Source: an uncultured Selenomonas sp. (GTDB lineage Bacteria > Bacillota > Negativicutes > Selenomonadales > Selenomonadaceae). From it: a stretch of 5,849 nucleotides of DNA. The position numbers and the translations under genes were made by a program. The stretch is taken from positions 1 to 5,849 of the forward strand of contig CALIBA010000272.1 in the NCBI GenBank assembly GCA_938045435.1. Reading direction: 5' to 3'. Below are positions 5,844 through 5,849 of the stretch, one piece after another (within the stretch, counting starts at the first letter, position 1; the number at the start of each line of letters is the position of its first letter). The notes beneath the pieces were generated by a model. That model saw only the letters and a list, made by a program, of their open reading frames with translations, did no database searches and had not been told where the DNA came from.

Positions 5844-5849
5844 ATAATA

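Larger units (their letters stand above)
5798..5849. mobile_element. Possible end of an IS200/IS605-type element or derived hairpin repeat
   Basis: The ACCACCCG...CGGGTGGT hairpin followed by TTTGCA and a second small CCCCTATAAGGGG hairpin resembles, from memory of Firmicute genomes, the ends of IS200/IS605-type elements, which carry subterminal hairpins rather than terminal inverted repeats. No transposase sequence is in the window and no target site can be assigned, so this is a hypothesis only. Confidence 0.3.

Noticed and set aside
1..5849. CRISPR array, tRNA, rRNA or riboswitch
   Set aside because: No regularly spaced direct repeats, cloverleaf-like segment or recognisable conserved RNA core was seen. 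Nearly all the window is protein-coding and the spacers are short.

Overview
The window looks like chromosome of a diderm (Gram-negative-type) Firmicute, most likely a Negativicutes member such as a Selenomonas relative. The evidence is a full outer-membrane efflux system combined with strong Firmicute-style AGGAGG ribosome binding sites, a TTG start, moderately high GC and MacB-type proteins encoded as separate ATPase and permease genes. This placement is inferred from gene style; no phylogenetic marker is present.

Layout from left to right. Bases 1-752 hold, on the minus strand, a nearly complete DUF218 (YdcF/ElyC-like) membrane protein that runs off the left edge. A 131-bp AT-rich divergent spacer (753-883) separates it from a small plus-strand cupin gene (884-1228). 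A perfect 14-bp inverted repeat (1241-1281) lies between the convergent cupin and efflux genes and probably terminates both. Bases 1295-5750 are one tightly packed minus-strand operon. Read in transcription order it is TolC-like outer membrane factor, MacA-like periplasmic adaptor, MacB-type ATPase, MacB-type permease. The junctions are 3 bp, 15 bp and an 11-bp overlap.

The four operon products should form one tripartite MacAB-TolC-type machine. The ATPase and permease form an inner-membrane mechanotransmitter, the adaptor bridges the periplasm, and the outer membrane factor forms the exit duct. All expected ATPase motifs are intact and no gene is broken. The substrate cannot be read from the sequence.

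The most unusual structure is at the right edge (5803-5843). Two closely spaced perfect hairpins stand just upstream of the operon, and the best promoter candidate for the operon takes its -35 box from the loop and arm of one hairpin. The pair resembles the subterminal hairpins of IS200/IS605-type elements, but the window stops before a transposase could be seen. The rest of the window is ordinary and I see no undescribed multi-gene system.
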